Assembly: GCA_964650485.1 (NCBI GenBank)
Contig: CAZYTX010000001.1
Coordinates: 1-64,000 of the forward strand
Origin: CAZYTX01 sp964650485
Lineage (GTDB): Bacteria > RBG-13-61-14 > DATKZS01
Reading direction: 5' to 3'
DNA length: 64,000 nucleotides
This document shows, in pieces, positions 37,101 to 45,910 of this stretch; within the stretch, counting starts at the first letter, position 1; every line of letters begins with the position of its first letter. The notes under the pieces were generated by a model. It had not been told where the DNA came from. It saw nothing but the letters and a program-made list of their open reading frames with translations, and ran no database searches. The position numbers and the translations under genes were made by a program.

Positions 37101-37336
37101 CGCACCCTCCGCAGAAAACTAAGCCCCTTGCGGTCCATCTCCGCGGAGGCAAGCTCCAGGGCCAGGCCGGTCATGGTCTTTATGCGAATGTTAAGGCAGG
37201 GCCGGCCGGCCAAGGTCACCCGGTCGAGCCACTGCTGGCCCGCGCGCAGGGAGGACGCGATCAGCCAATTCTCATCCAGCACCCTGCTCTCGCATACCTT
37301 CTTGAGCGAGCTTGTAAGTCGGTTAAGCCCTGTCAT
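34178..37336 (-). CDS. addB: AddB-like exonuclease subunit
   Basis: A 1052-residue partner of the AddA-like enzyme. The inactivated helicase-like N-terminus is divergent. A recognisable ASPLFAGGHSGRGHTFIVGLD-like region near 530 and SATSLETLGRCPFEFFLKHVL near 720 lead to a PD-(D/E)XK nuclease motif, VWDYKTGSAWKY, near 900. The Cys triad that holds a 4Fe-4S cluster in Bacillus AddB is absent. The expected C-x-x-C-D-F-R region reads KFSDFRRVFG. GGAGGG six bases before the ATG supports the start. The gene precedes and overlaps addA. Confidence 0.8.
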   Translation of the reverse strand: MTGLNRLTSSLKKVCESRVLDENWLIASSLRAGQQWLDRVTLAGRPCLNIRIKTMTGLALELASAEMDRKGLSFLRRVRAEVLMAGLFSRLQERGRGYLSGLSLSPGLISTLLGSIHDLRLSGLKAADIDPQSFEAPEKGGEIQALLAEYERELETGDLVDYARVLGMAAARTRKEPGSIAASLILLPADHESRLRKMERDLWEAFPDGVRHVLPTDRPEELPEGDYTDSDLLGWINNPAASPEPKHDNTADIFRAIGEVNEVSEVFRRCLAGGIPFDDVEILYTDPETYLPLIHELSWRLLPEGDGSPPVTLFEGVPVHYSRPGRALTAWVSWASDGFPQPRLVRMIKDGLLQMDQPAEAPLSFTMLGAVLGALPIGEGRQRCLEVLDNELLSLGTHPDSVDEDGESLEGKNEKEAERKKALRILRSNLEELLEVTPKPGDSHERVLECARSFLEAHARTINRLDEYGSRMLLRKVGELLESVSQEDVPVFDPWQWLFDLPRTSNVGGLGPRPGCIYASPLFAGGHSGRGHTFIVGLDETRFPGAGLQDPLILDQERERIEGDLPLASARTGMKTEDLARLIARLRGNVVLSWCCRDIPDDREVFPGPPVIAAFRILSGEREGVLDDLLGWRPHPMSFAPAQPGAFIDPAEWWLYRLCGHAGITAPEELIGRSFPHLGRGMEARNARLSSRFTEYDGYVPEAGSDLDPFREDAPPLSATSLETLGRCPFEFFLKHVLKIEPPEEYLMEPGAWLDPVDKGSLMHELFCAFMSELCEKGLSPEFGRDYERLLAMLHAMLEEWRRIKPPPNSEVFERERNELAWIARIFLVEEEGHSRGSRPCFFEAVIGMRQHGRPTRIDASAPVRIELPRGKSVRLKGKIDRVDEIQGPQSGKRFSVWDYKTGSAWKYQDGGSNKKKNFGAGPFWRGRCVQNAFYLLLAQARLKELFPDSSVELFGYFFPTDREHGERYTWSREELERGGRVIEHLCETLASGCFVMSNVPDDVKFSDFRRVFGNTQAAASQAEAKLRAPENKPLLPFAVLRELRKLEKGDE

Positions 37337-37497
37337 TTAAAACCCTCCGGTCTTTTTTCACCTGATTTCATCATGTCTTGAAGTAGTATATCACATAAGG
37401 GGTTCAACGGTTGTTATTAAATGAATATTTTTTGCATTGCAATATGTTGATAATACGAGGGTTTTTAAATTTTGTTTAAAAATATCATTTCCGGGGG

Positions 37498-37525
37498 TTG
37501 ACAAAGCAAAATATTATGGTAATAT
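37498..37525 (+). promoter_or_regulatory. promoter of the Rrf2 operon
   Basis: TTGACA (37498-37503) and TAATAT (37520-37525) are 16 bases apart in an AT-rich gap. The palindrome CTTA-AATA-TAAG (37530-37541) follows directly, and TTTAAA-TTTTG-TTTAAA lies upstream. The palindromes are candidate sites for the Rrf2 protein itself, whose family members commonly autoregulate. Confidence 0.55.
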
Positions 37526-37558
37526 AGTTCTTAAATATAAGATAGGCGTCGAAAAGAA

Positions 37559-38005
37559 ATGGCCAAAATTCTCAAAATATCTGACGCGGCAGCAATGGCG
37601 ATGCACTCCATGGCAATACTTGCAAAGGACGCGGACAAAAAGATGACCACAAGGGAAATCGCAAATATTCTGGATGTCTCGGAGCACCACCTCTCAAAGG
37701 TGCTCCAGAGGCTCACCAAGTCGGGCATGGTAAATGCCGTCCGCGGCCCCAGGGGAGGGTTCACTCTCAGCAGGGACCCTCGAAAGGTGACTCTGCTCCA
37801 GATTTACGAAGAGTTCGAAGGAGAGCTCGGCTCTGACAACTGCCTGTTCGAGCACCGGGTATGCAACAACAACGGGTGCATGGACCGGCTCTGCATACTG
37901 GGCGACCTGATAAGCTACGTGACCGCGCAGGTGAAGGATTACCTCTCGGAAACCAGGCTTTCCGACGTAATAGACATAAGTTTTAAACAGGAGGAGATAG
38001 AATGA
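37559..38005 (+). CDS. Rrf2-family Fe-S-dependent transcriptional regulator
   Basis: A 148-residue winged-helix regulator. The N-terminal half has TTREIANILDVSEHHLSKVL (recognition helix) and VRGPRGGFTLSR (wing), as in IscR and NsrR. The C-terminal half has three spaced cysteines, CLFEHRVCNNNGC, able to hold an iron-sulfur cluster that senses NO, oxygen or iron. It heads a five-gene plus-strand run of redox proteins and overlaps the ferredoxin gene by four bases (ATGA), so it probably controls that run. The sensed signal is inferred. Confidence 0.9.
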   Translation: MAKILKISDAAAMAMHSMAILAKDADKKMTTREIANILDVSEHHLSKVLQRLTKSGMVNAVRGPRGGFTLSRDPRKVTLLQIYEEFEGELGSDNCLFEHRVCNNNGCMDRLCILGDLISYVTAQVKDYLSETRLSDVIDISFKQEEIE

Positions 38006-38802
38006 GTGATACAAGGCCGATAATCGAGATTGACGAGGACCTGTGCAACGGCTGCGGCCAGTGCATCATCGCCTGCGCCGAAGGGGCCCTGGCGCTTGTG
38101 GACGGCAAGGCCAGGCTGGTGGGGGACATCTATTGCGACGGGCTGGGCGCATGCATAGGAGAGTGCCCCACCGGGGCCCTTACCATTGTGGAGCGGGAAG
38201 CGGACGAGTTCGACGAGGAAGCGGTGGAAGAGCGGCTGAAGTCGCAGCAGGAGGCCGGGCCGCACAAAAAGGAAGCCGAGCCCCTGCCCTGCGGCTGCCC
38301 TGGCAGCCAGGTCAGGGTGATCGAGCGCGAGCAGGCCGGGGCCGAAGTTCCGGGGCCGGGCGAGATAAAGTCCACCCTGGGGCAGTGGCCAATAAAGCTG
38401 CAGCTTTTGGGACCGCAGGCCCCGTTCCTCAAGGACTCGGACCTGCTTCTCATGGCCGACTGCGTGGCAGTGGCGTTCCCGGACCTGCACAGGAAGATTC
38501 TCCCCGGAAACGCCGTGGCCATCGGCTGCCCCAAGCTGGACGACCTGGATGCACACGTCAACCGGCTGGCTGAGATACTCAAAGGCGCGCACCCCCGGTC
38601 GCTCACGGTGGTGCACATGGAGGTCCCCTGCTGCCGCGGGTTCGTGTACGCCGCGGAAAAGGCCGTACAGAAGAGCGGGGTTGATATCCCTCTCAGGCGC
38701 ACCCAGATAAGCATCAAGGGAGAGGTCATGGAAGAGGAAGAGCTGACCCCCAGCAGCCGCGAGCGGGATGATCGCAGCAACACTGGCGCAGCGCTGAATT
38801 AG
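38002..38802 (+). CDS. 4Fe-4S ferredoxin-domain protein with extra Cys domain
   Basis: A 266-residue protein. The N-terminal ferredoxin module has CNGCGQCIIACAEGAL and CDGLGACIGECPTGAL, a pattern for one classical cluster and a second in variant spacing. A linker with CGCPGS follows. The C-terminal domain has IGCPKLDDLDAHVNRLAEIL and MEVPCCRGF, and similar domains are found in anaerobe proteins of unknown function. It should carry electrons in the cytoplasm, perhaps to the flavodiiron protein encoded two genes later. Start codon overlaps the regulator's stop. Confidence 0.85.
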   Translation: MSDTRPIIEIDEDLCNGCGQCIIACAEGALALVDGKARLVGDIYCDGLGACIGECPTGALTIVEREADEFDEEAVEERLKSQQEAGPHKKEAEPLPCGCPGSQVRVIEREQAGAEVPGPGEIKSTLGQWPIKLQLLGPQAPFLKDSDLLLMADCVAVAFPDLHRKILPGNAVAIGCPKLDDLDAHVNRLAEILKGAHPRSLTVVHMEVPCCRGFVYAAEKAVQKSGVDIPLRRTQISIKGEVMEEEELTPSSRERDDRSNTGAALN

Positions 38803-38842
38803 CGAAAAAAGAATTACATTTCATGAAAGGGGGCAAGGGAAA

Positions 38843-39616
38843 ATGGCCAAGAAAATGTGCCCGGGACAGGACACCAGGTTCTGGAAGCCGGGTGACATCT
38901 TCGAGATCGCCTGCGCAAGCTGCGGCAGAAAAGTCGAATTCTTCAAGGACGACGCTACAAGGAAGTGTCCTGCATGCGGTGAGAGGATACGGAACCCTCA
39001 CCTCTCGCTGGGATGCGCGCAGTGGTGCGAGCACGCAAAGGAATGCCTGGGGTTCGACCCTAAAGAGGTTGACCAGGAGACCGCGGACAACGACAGCATC
39101 GTGGACCAGCTCGAGGCCGCCATGAGAGGGGTGTTCAGAGACGACAACAAGCGTATAGACCACGCCCTCCAGGTGCTGAGTCACGCGCGCGAGATACTGA
39201 AACAAGAGGAGGCCAGTCCCAAGGTGGTGCTGGCAGCGGCCATACTCCACGACATCGGTATACATGAGGCAGAGAAGAAGCACGGCTCCAATGCAGGCAT
39301 GTACCAGGAGATCGAGGGGCCGCCCATTGCAAGAGAGATCATGGAGGACCTTGGCCTTGACAAGGACACCATCGAACACGTGTGCAGGATCATAGCGAAC
39401 CACCACTCGGCAAAGGACATTGACACCCCCGAGTTCAGGGTGCTGTGGGACGCGGACTGGCTGGTGAACATTCCCGAGGCCTTTCCCGATGGGAAAAGGG
39501 AAAAGCTGGGGCAGAAGATGGACAGTATCTTCAAGACCGAGACCGGAAGGCGAAGGGCTTATGAGCTCTACATCCAAGACCAGGAGCAACCCGGCCTGGA
39601 GAGCGCAGGGCCTTGA
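38843..39616 (+). CDS. zinc-ribbon / HD-domain phosphohydrolase
   Basis: A 257-residue protein. The N-terminal 60 residues carry CASCGRKVEFF and CPACGERI, a zinc ribbon, then CAQWCEHAKECLG, a second Cys cluster. The HD domain follows, with AAILHDIGIHEAEKKHG near residue 135, IIANHHSAKD, and a final Asp in LWDADWLVN. HD enzymes hydrolyse phosphomono- or diesters of nucleotides with divalent metals. The position inside the Rrf2-ferredoxin-flavodiiron run suggests a redox-linked nucleotide signal, which is inference. GGGAA precedes the ATG. Confidence 0.82.
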   Translation: MAKKMCPGQDTRFWKPGDIFEIACASCGRKVEFFKDDATRKCPACGERIRNPHLSLGCAQWCEHAKECLGFDPKEVDQETADNDSIVDQLEAAMRGVFRDDNKRIDHALQVLSHAREILKQEEASPKVVLAAAILHDIGIHEAEKKHGSNAGMYQEIEGPPIAREIMEDLGLDKDTIEHVCRIIANHHSAKDIDTPEFRVLWDADWLVNIPEAFPDGKREKLGQKMDSIFKTETGRRRAYELYIQDQEQPGLESAGP

Positions 39617-39701
39617 TATGAATAAAGCGAGGACAGTCATTAGATCCAGGCGGTGAAGCAGTTGAAGAATAATCAATGTTAATGAAAAGGAGGTTTGAAA
39701 A

Positions 39702-40877
39702 ATGGCCGCTATTGAACTAAAGCCAAGCGTCTTTCTGGTGGGTGTAAGGGACTGGGAAAGGAAAATTTTCGATTCCTTGATACCGCTGCCCAAGGGGACA
39801 ACCTATAACTCCTACCTTGTAAAGGGCGACTCGAAGACCGCGCTGGTGGACACGGTGAACCCCGGGTTTGAAGGCGAGCTGCTCGCGAACATCGAGAAGG
39901 TGCACGCGGGAGGGCTCGACTACCTTGTCATGAACCACGCCGAGCCGGACCACGCAGGGGCCATACCCCATGTGATGGAAAAGTACAAAAGCGCCGCGCT
40001 CCTGACGACCAAGAAGGGCGCGGACATGGCAAAGGCCTTCTACAATGTCCCGGAAGAGAAAGTGGAGGTCGTAAAAGACGGGGACCAGGTCGAGCTGGGG
40101 GCAAAGACCCTGAAGTTCATTGATGCTCCTTTCCTGCACTGGCCCGAGACCATGTTCACTTACCTGCAAGAAGACAAAGTCCTCTTCCCCTGCGACTTCT
40201 TCGGGTTCCACTCGGCAAACGCGCTTTACGACGACGAGGCCGAGGACCTGATACCGATGGCGCAGGCGTACTACGGCGAGATCATGATGCCGTTTGCCAA
40301 GATGGGCAGGAAGGCGCTCGACAAGATCAAGGACCTGGAGATTGACATGATCGCGCCCAGCCACGGGCCCGTCCACAGGAACCCGGATACCATAATGGAC
40401 GCCTACAAGAGATGGACAGCGGGAGAGACCAGGGAAAAGGTGGTCGCGGTTTACGTGTCCATGTGGAACTCGACCAGGAAAATGGTGAGAGCCATGGTGG
40501 ACGCCCTTCTGGCCGAGGGGATCGAGGTCAGGGCCCACGACCTGGAAAGCGCTGACCTGGGCAACCTGGCAAAGGACCTGGTGGACTCGAGAGGCATCGT
40601 GTTCGCGGCCCCCACCGTGATCGGCGGGATGCATCCCGTGGCAGTATACCCGGCCGTACTGGTAAAAGCCTTGAAGCCGCCGCTCAAGTACGGGGTGTTC
40701 CTGAGCTCGTACGGATGGGCGGGCGGCGCCAAGAAGCAGGCCCTCGAGCTGCTGGGTCCCACCGGCATCGAGCTCCTGGGTGCACACGAGATTAAAGGCC
40801 CGCCCTCACGGCAGGACGTAAAGGACATACAGGACACAGGCAAGAAGCTGGCCGCGAAGATCAGGGAAAACGCTTGA
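39702..40877 (+). CDS. flavodiiron protein (FprA family A-type flavoprotein)
   Basis: A 391-residue oxygen or nitric-oxide reductase. The MBL-like diiron domain (1-250) has the ligand motif NHAEPDHAG near residue 79, FLHWPETMFTY and the later GPVHRNP. The flavodoxin domain (about 255-391) binds FMN with SMWNSTRKMV. This is the full two-domain length without a fused rubredoxin. It reduces O2 to water or NO to N2O with electrons from a rubredoxin or ferredoxin. AAAAGGAGG lies before the ATG. It is the terminal-oxidase-like member of the Rrf2 cluster. Confidence 0.95.
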   Translation: MAAIELKPSVFLVGVRDWERKIFDSLIPLPKGTTYNSYLVKGDSKTALVDTVNPGFEGELLANIEKVHAGGLDYLVMNHAEPDHAGAIPHVMEKYKSAALLTTKKGADMAKAFYNVPEEKVEVVKDGDQVELGAKTLKFIDAPFLHWPETMFTYLQEDKVLFPCDFFGFHSANALYDDEAEDLIPMAQAYYGEIMMPFAKMGRKALDKIKDLEIDMIAPSHGPVHRNPDTIMDAYKRWTAGETREKVVAVYVSMWNSTRKMVRAMVDALLAEGIEVRAHDLESADLGNLAKDLVDSRGIVFAAPTVIGGMHPVAVYPAVLVKALKPPLKYGVFLSSYGWAGGAKKQALELLGPTGIELLGAHEIKGPPSRQDVKDIQDTGKKLAAKIRENA

Positions 40878-40894
40878 TCCTATAAAAAAATAAA

Positions 40895-42271
40895 ATGCCG
40901 GGGACCAGCCAGACCGCGGACAACATGTACGCCGGCAAATCAAGCAGGAAATCCGGCGCGCTCACGAGAACCCTGCTGCTCGTTGCCCCGGTCCTCTCCT
41001 GCCTGCTCCTCGCCGCCCACTACCTGCGCGCGGGAGGGCCCGGCCTGGTCCTGCTCTTCGTATCCGCGCCACTGGTTCTTTTCGTAAAGAGGCCCTGGAT
41101 CAAGACGACGTTCTCCGCCCTGCTTATTTTCGGGGCCGGGGTGTGGATCGCGACCGCGCTAGCCCAACTGCATGTCAGGAGCATAAACGATGAGCCGTGG
41201 CTTCGCACTGTGCTCATACTCGGAAGCGTATGTGGCTTCACCGCGGGCTCCGCTGTTGTCTTTAAAACCAAGGCCCTCGCAGAAAGATACCGGGCAGCCG
41301 GCCGGACCTGGCTCCCGTCCCTTGTGGCCTTCGCATTCACCGGGCTCATGCTCGCGGTAGTGCAGATAAAGGTGGAACCCCCGGGCATGCTGCTCGAGAG
41401 ATTCCTCCCGGGCGGAGGCTGGGCCGAGGCCTTCTGGCTGTGCGTATACGCCGCATGGATCACGGACAAGATGCTGGACCCCGCCATGTCCATAAAATGG
41501 CGGCCCCGCATCTGGAGCCTCTTCTCCCTGGTCTTCTTTTTGCAGCTTGCCGTCGGCCTCCTTGGAGTCGAGAGATTCCTTATGACCGGCGAGCTACACC
41601 TTCCCATTCCCGCCCTGATAGTGGGTGGCCCGCTTTACAGGGGAGGCGGCCTTTTCATGCCCGTGCTCTTCCTGGCAACGCTGCTCCTGGCCGGACCCGC
41701 ATGGTGCAGCCACCTCTGCTACATCGGCGCGTGGGACGACAGGGCGTCCAGGCTGAAGGCGAAGCCGCGGCCCTTGCCCGGTTGGCGCGGGTACATGCGC
41801 GTGGGCATACTGGCCGGGGTGGTCGTTGCGGCTCTTCTCATGAGGCGGGCGGGAGTCGGCCCCTTTGCAGCCGCTGTAATCGCATCCGCCTTCGGCATCG
41901 CTGGAGTAGGTGTCATGCTCACCTGGTCGAGGATGACCGGGACCATGGCTCACTGCACCGCATATTGCCCCATCGGGTGGCTGGCCTGCACCCTCGGAAA
42001 AACCTCTCCCTTCAGGATAAGGATAAACAGCGGCTGCATTGACTGCGGCGCATGCTCTAAAGTATGCCGATACGACGCCCTCTCCAGCCAGGACATCGAG
42101 AGGCGCAGGCCAGCCGAGTCTTGCACCCTGTGCGGGGACTGCATCTCGGAGTGCAAACACTCGGCCATCGGGTACGGGTTCCCCGGGCTCGATCCGGCCC
42201 GGGCGCGCACCCTCTTCCTGGTCATGGTCGTCTCCCTCCACGCCGCGTTCATGGGCCTTGCAAGGATATGA
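40895..42271 (+). CDS. membrane polyferredoxin (NapH/NosR/YccM-like)
   Basis: A 458-residue inner-membrane protein with about nine helices. Paired Cys motifs near WCSHLCYIGAWDD and CTAYCPIGWLACTLGK match the C-x-x-x-CP loops of NapH-type proteins. Two 4Fe-4S ferredoxin motifs follow: CIDCGACSKVCRYDAL and CTLCGDCISECKHSAI. The final helix closes the protein. Such proteins pass electrons across or from the membrane quinone pool to soluble partners. It is 18 bases from the flavodiiron gene and may feed it reducing power. Confidence 0.88.
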   Translation: MPGTSQTADNMYAGKSSRKSGALTRTLLLVAPVLSCLLLAAHYLRAGGPGLVLLFVSAPLVLFVKRPWIKTTFSALLIFGAGVWIATALAQLHVRSINDEPWLRTVLILGSVCGFTAGSAVVFKTKALAERYRAAGRTWLPSLVAFAFTGLMLAVVQIKVEPPGMLLERFLPGGGWAEAFWLCVYAAWITDKMLDPAMSIKWRPRIWSLFSLVFFLQLAVGLLGVERFLMTGELHLPIPALIVGGPLYRGGGLFMPVLFLATLLLAGPAWCSHLCYIGAWDDRASRLKAKPRPLPGWRGYMRVGILAGVVVAALLMRRAGVGPFAAAVIASAFGIAGVGVMLTWSRMTGTMAHCTAYCPIGWLACTLGKTSPFRIRINSGCIDCGACSKVCRYDALSSQDIERRRPAESCTLCGDCISECKHSAIGYGFPGLDPARARTLFLVMVVSLHAAFMGLARI

Positions 42272-42372
42272 GCCGGGCCTCTTGAATTTTCCTCCGCCTT
42301 GGTTGATTTAATTTGAAAGGCTTCTGTACTACACTTGTCTTTGACAACTTCAGAAAAGTGTAAGGAGGAGGC

Positions 42373-44223
42373 ATGTCAATAAACGTAGCCAGGAGATTAT
42401 TCATACTGGCTTTCTTTGCGGTCACCGCGATATCGCCGGCAACCGCAGAGGAGCCTGGAAGCGCGGGACCAGGCCCGGCCGCGGCGCTTGAGAGGACGCC
42501 CCTGCCCACAAAGACCCCTAACCTGGACATCATGATCGTGGCCCACAGGGGCGTGAAGAAAAAGGCCCCCGAGAACACCCTGCCCGCAATACAAAAGGCC
42601 ATAATACTGGGCTACGACTACGTGGAGCTGGACGTGCGCTATGCAAAAGACGGGACCCCGGTGCTCATGCACGACCCCTGGATTGACCGCACCACCTCGG
42701 GCTTTGGACCGGTGAGCCTGTACAAGGTGGAGACTCTCAAGAAGTTCGACGCCGGCTTCTGGAAAGGGACCGAGTACATAGGCACAAAGGCGCCCACTGT
42801 GGAGGAGGCGCTCTCGCTCATGCAGGGGCGCATAAAACTCTACCTCGACCAGAAGAAGCCTCCCCTGCCCGAGCTCATCCGGCTGATGAAGGAGTACGGC
42901 TTTTACCCGGACAACATCGTGGTCGTGGGCGGCTCTAAAAGGACCAAGAAGTTCCTGGACTACGAGCCTAACGCGCCGGTCATGCCGGGTCTGCGCAATG
43001 CCGAAGAGGTTGATGATGTGCTCGAGCGCTTCCCCTCGGCAATAGCATTCAACACCAGTTGCACCTCACTGACCGCGGACATGGTAGAGGAGGCGCACGA
43101 GCGCGGGGTGATGGTTTTCACAAACGTCTTGAGCGTGCCGGCTCCCATCGAGCGCGAGTGCATGCGCCGGCCCATGGAGCTCGGCTCGGACGCCATCCAG
43201 TTCGACAACGTAAACCTCTTCTTCGAGGTGCTGGAAGAGATGAAGCGGGAAAGCGCCGCGCCGCCAGAGGACCCCGAGTTTCTCTGCCCGGACGCTTACG
43301 ACCCGGAGAACGCCGCTGACAAGGTGCACATAAGTTGCGAGTTCGAAAGCGGAGAGTTCGCTCCTCCTGTCAGTGACGCAGGCCACGGCGAGTTCCTGGT
43401 CGCGGCCTACAACCTGGAGCGAGGAATGTATTTGGACCAGCAGATCGAGGTGTTAAAAAACCACCCGGACTTTAAAAACGCTGACGTGCTCCTCATAAGC
43501 GAGGCTGACCGAGGGTGCTCCAGGGTGGCGTACAGGAACGTGGCCCGGGACCTGGCAGAGGCCCTCTCCATGGACTACGTGTTCGGGGTGCAGTACGTGG
43601 AGCTGCCGCGCGAAGCGGACGAGCCGGTGAACGACAACCAGACCGTGTGCGAGCACGGCAACGCGGTGCTAAGCCGCTTTCCCATAAAGAACGTGGAGCA
43701 GATACGGCACCGGGATACGGTCAACTGGTACATACCGCCCGGCCCGGAGCGCGAGGACGCCGAGCCCAGGCTGGGAGGGGCCATAACCCTGGCCGCGGAC
43801 ATCGAGGCCCCGGGCAAAACCGTGCGCGTATACTCGGTGCACCTCAACAGCGACATCACCAAGGAAGCCATAAACAACCGCACCTCCCAGGCAAGGGACC
43901 TCGTAAGAGACGCACAGGGAATCAAAGCTCCGGTGATAATGGGAGGAGACTTCAACACCATAAACTACACCATGGACCTGATCCTGCGGCTCGACACCGA
44001 CGACGCGGTAAAGGAGATGAGGCAAAGCGGGTTCAAGGACGCGCACGCATCACTGCCGTACAGGAAGCGCGGCACCACCGGCAGGGACTACCTTGTGCGG
44101 GGGGTCATAGACCTCATATTCGTGAGGGGCGCGGAGGTGGTTGACAGGGGAATTTGCGAGCCAAGCACCTGCGGGTTCCTGAGCGACCACCTGCCGGTGT
44201 GGGCAAGGGTCAGGGTGCGCTGA
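42373..44223 (+). CDS. secreted GDPD - endonuclease/exonuclease/phosphatase fusion
   Basis: A 616-residue exported protein with a signal peptide (cleavage near ATAEEP). The N-terminal half (about 50-295) is a glycerophosphodiester phosphodiesterase: VAHRGVKKKAPENTLPA, ELDVRYAKDGTPVLMHDPW and a truncated late barrel. The C-terminal half (about 335-615) is an EEP phosphoesterase: VAAYNLERGMYL, VYSVHLNSD, MGGDFNTINY, GVIDLIFVRG and SDHLPVWARV. Both halves keep their catalytic residues. A combined role in phospholipid or nucleic acid scavenging outside the cell is inferred. TAAGGAGGAGG precedes the ATG. Two such enzymes in one chain is uncommon. Confidence 0.88.
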   Translation: MSINVARRLFILAFFAVTAISPATAEEPGSAGPGPAAALERTPLPTKTPNLDIMIVAHRGVKKKAPENTLPAIQKAIILGYDYVELDVRYAKDGTPVLMHDPWIDRTTSGFGPVSLYKVETLKKFDAGFWKGTEYIGTKAPTVEEALSLMQGRIKLYLDQKKPPLPELIRLMKEYGFYPDNIVVVGGSKRTKKFLDYEPNAPVMPGLRNAEEVDDVLERFPSAIAFNTSCTSLTADMVEEAHERGVMVFTNVLSVPAPIERECMRRPMELGSDAIQFDNVNLFFEVLEEMKRESAAPPEDPEFLCPDAYDPENAADKVHISCEFESGEFAPPVSDAGHGEFLVAAYNLERGMYLDQQIEVLKNHPDFKNADVLLISEADRGCSRVAYRNVARDLAEALSMDYVFGVQYVELPREADEPVNDNQTVCEHGNAVLSRFPIKNVEQIRHRDTVNWYIPPGPEREDAEPRLGGAITLAADIEAPGKTVRVYSVHLNSDITKEAINNRTSQARDLVRDAQGIKAPVIMGGDFNTINYTMDLILRLDTDDAVKEMRQSGFKDAHASLPYRKRGTTGRDYLVRGVIDLIFVRGAEVVDRGICEPSTCGFLSDHLPVWARVRVR

Positions 44224-44252
44224 ATAAAGATCGAGGAACCGGTGCATGTTTA

Positions 44253-44421
44253 TCAGTATATCATCCCGTCCTTGCTGACTCCCGGGGCCCGTGCCAGCTT
44301 GCGCGCGGCCTTTTCCGAGGGGCGCCTCTCGCTGGCCTCCACCTTCGGCTCCGCCTTGGCCTCCTCATAGGCGCGGATTGTCTCGGAGCTCCTCGCGAGA
44401 TTTCTTGTTTTGTCTCCTCAT
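44253..44421 (-). pseudogene. small frameshifted gene (about 55 codons)
   Basis: On the minus strand an ATG at 44421 opens with MRRQNKKSREEL. Removing one C near 44385 would connect it to ETIRAYEEAKAEPKVEASER and a tail ending LARAPGVSKDGMIY before a TGA at 44255-44253. The second part has the strong G/C third-position bias of real genes here. No good ribosome site was seen. I infer a small basic protein gene with a one-base insertion, or a sequencing error. Product not recognised. It occupies most of the otherwise empty 44.2-44.5 kb gap. Confidence 0.4.
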
Positions 44422-44537
44422 TTGCTGACTATACTATATTCAATTTCATTATTGGTCAACCAGCAGCCGCCCCCTTTATTATTCCCCGATCAATGCTTAT
44501 GATAAAATTACAGCTTCCGTTGAGGAAGTGAGGAGAC

Positions 44538-45779
<1,242 letters not shown>

Positions 45780-45802
45780 CCCGCAAAGCTTTGCTTTGTG
45801 GG
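45780..45802. terminator. hairpin downstream of icd
   Basis: CCCGCAAAGC (45780-45789), loop TTT and GCTTTGTGGG (45793-45802) form a 10-bp stem with one G-T pair, directly after the icd stop codon. GCGAGCGCAGCGAGC follows. It lies between convergent genes and could serve both, although no U-run follows. Confidence 0.5.
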
Positions 45803-45910
45803 CGAGCGCAGCGAGCAGGTCATCATCCAGATTTGAGGTTTGAGTTTTTGATGTTGAGGTTTCTGGTAACTCACGACTCAACCCTTCATACCTCGAACCT
45901 TGTAGAAGCC

